61,282 nucleotides of DNA from JBIOHJ01 sp044448905 (GTDB lineage Bacteria > Bacteroidota > Bacteroidia > AKYH767-A > OLB10): NCBI GenBank assembly GCA_044448905.1, contig JBIOHJ010000001.1, forward strand, positions 1 through 61,282. Reading direction: 5' to 3'. A program made the translations under genes and the position numbers. Positions 61,270 to 61,282 of this stretch are shown here, one piece after another. A model generated the notes under the pieces. The model did no database searches and was not told the DNA's origin. It worked only from the letters and a program-made list of their open reading frames with translations. How positions within the stretch are numbered: the first letter of the stretch is position 1; every line of letters begins with the position of its first letter.

Positions 61270-61282
61270 AAGGAAGAAGAAC

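Noticed and set aside
1..61282. Prophage, insertion sequence or toxin-antitoxin island
   Set aside because: No integrase, transposase, capsid or toxin gene is visible and composition looks even along the window.

Overview
The window is a chromosomal stretch of a Bacteroidota bacterium. Supporting signs are four proteins with type IX secretion (T9SS) C-terminal sorting domains (27758, 29442, 38114, 57151), the long two-part form of IspG, an HTCS-like kinase with two-component propeller repeats, SusD-free but lipoprotein-rich envelope genes, no Shine-Dalgarno pattern in front of genes, AT-rich spacers and perfect TAnnTTTG -7 boxes in some spacers. The class cannot be fixed from the sequence. 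No phage, transposase, rRNA or CRISPR array is visible. There is one tRNA with a CAT anticodon.

Layout. 1-4400: an SDR enzyme with a non-canonical active site, a small helical protein, 3-hydroxyanthranilate dioxygenase, two exported proteins of unknown role and a helical protein of unknown role. 4400-4990: two tandem-repeat arrays. 4987-11850: HflX, a membrane cytochrome c, and a pair of exported amidohydrolase-like proteins. 12051-14268: three consecutive lipoproteins, one an M64-type zinc peptidase. 14351-20470: a propeller histidine kinase split from its receiver by a -1 shift, then a TPR histidine kinase. 20480-29350: IspG, GT25 glycosyltransferase, MsbA-like exporter, RbfA, methyltransferase, LolC/E-like permease, copper monooxygenase-like secreted protein. 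29442-39517: secreted BNR protein, AsmA-like protein, histidine kinase, HemW, cyclase-family hydrolase, secreted beta-helix protein. 39558-43424: two response regulators, a PAS kinase and a DUF2807 protein. 43740-48700: a haloperoxidase/PAP2 lipoprotein, then a zinc-type uptake cluster that lacks its ATPase. 48799-52253: class I ribonucleotide reductase. 52546-57150: DUF3109, WD40, rhomboid, methylmalonyl-CoA epimerase, HAD phosphatase, tRNA, TatC. 57151-61282: a large secreted protein, a PEGA-like protein with a 21-bp tandem array in front of it, and an uncharacterised end region.

Three things stand out. First, NrdB has Gln in place of a metal-ligand His. Second, two minus-strand genes of unknown function (3715-4401 and 59436-60383) each have, directly upstream, tandem arrays whose unit is 21 or 42 bp; one array consists of covarying hairpins. 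Third, several families of short dispersed repeats sit at gene edges and in some cases supply start codons, signal-peptide residues, stop codons or parts of a sorting domain. An ancient 46-bp copy of the 3' end of the hydroxyanthranilate dioxygenase gene also lies 1.2 kb downstream, on the far side of an unrelated gene.
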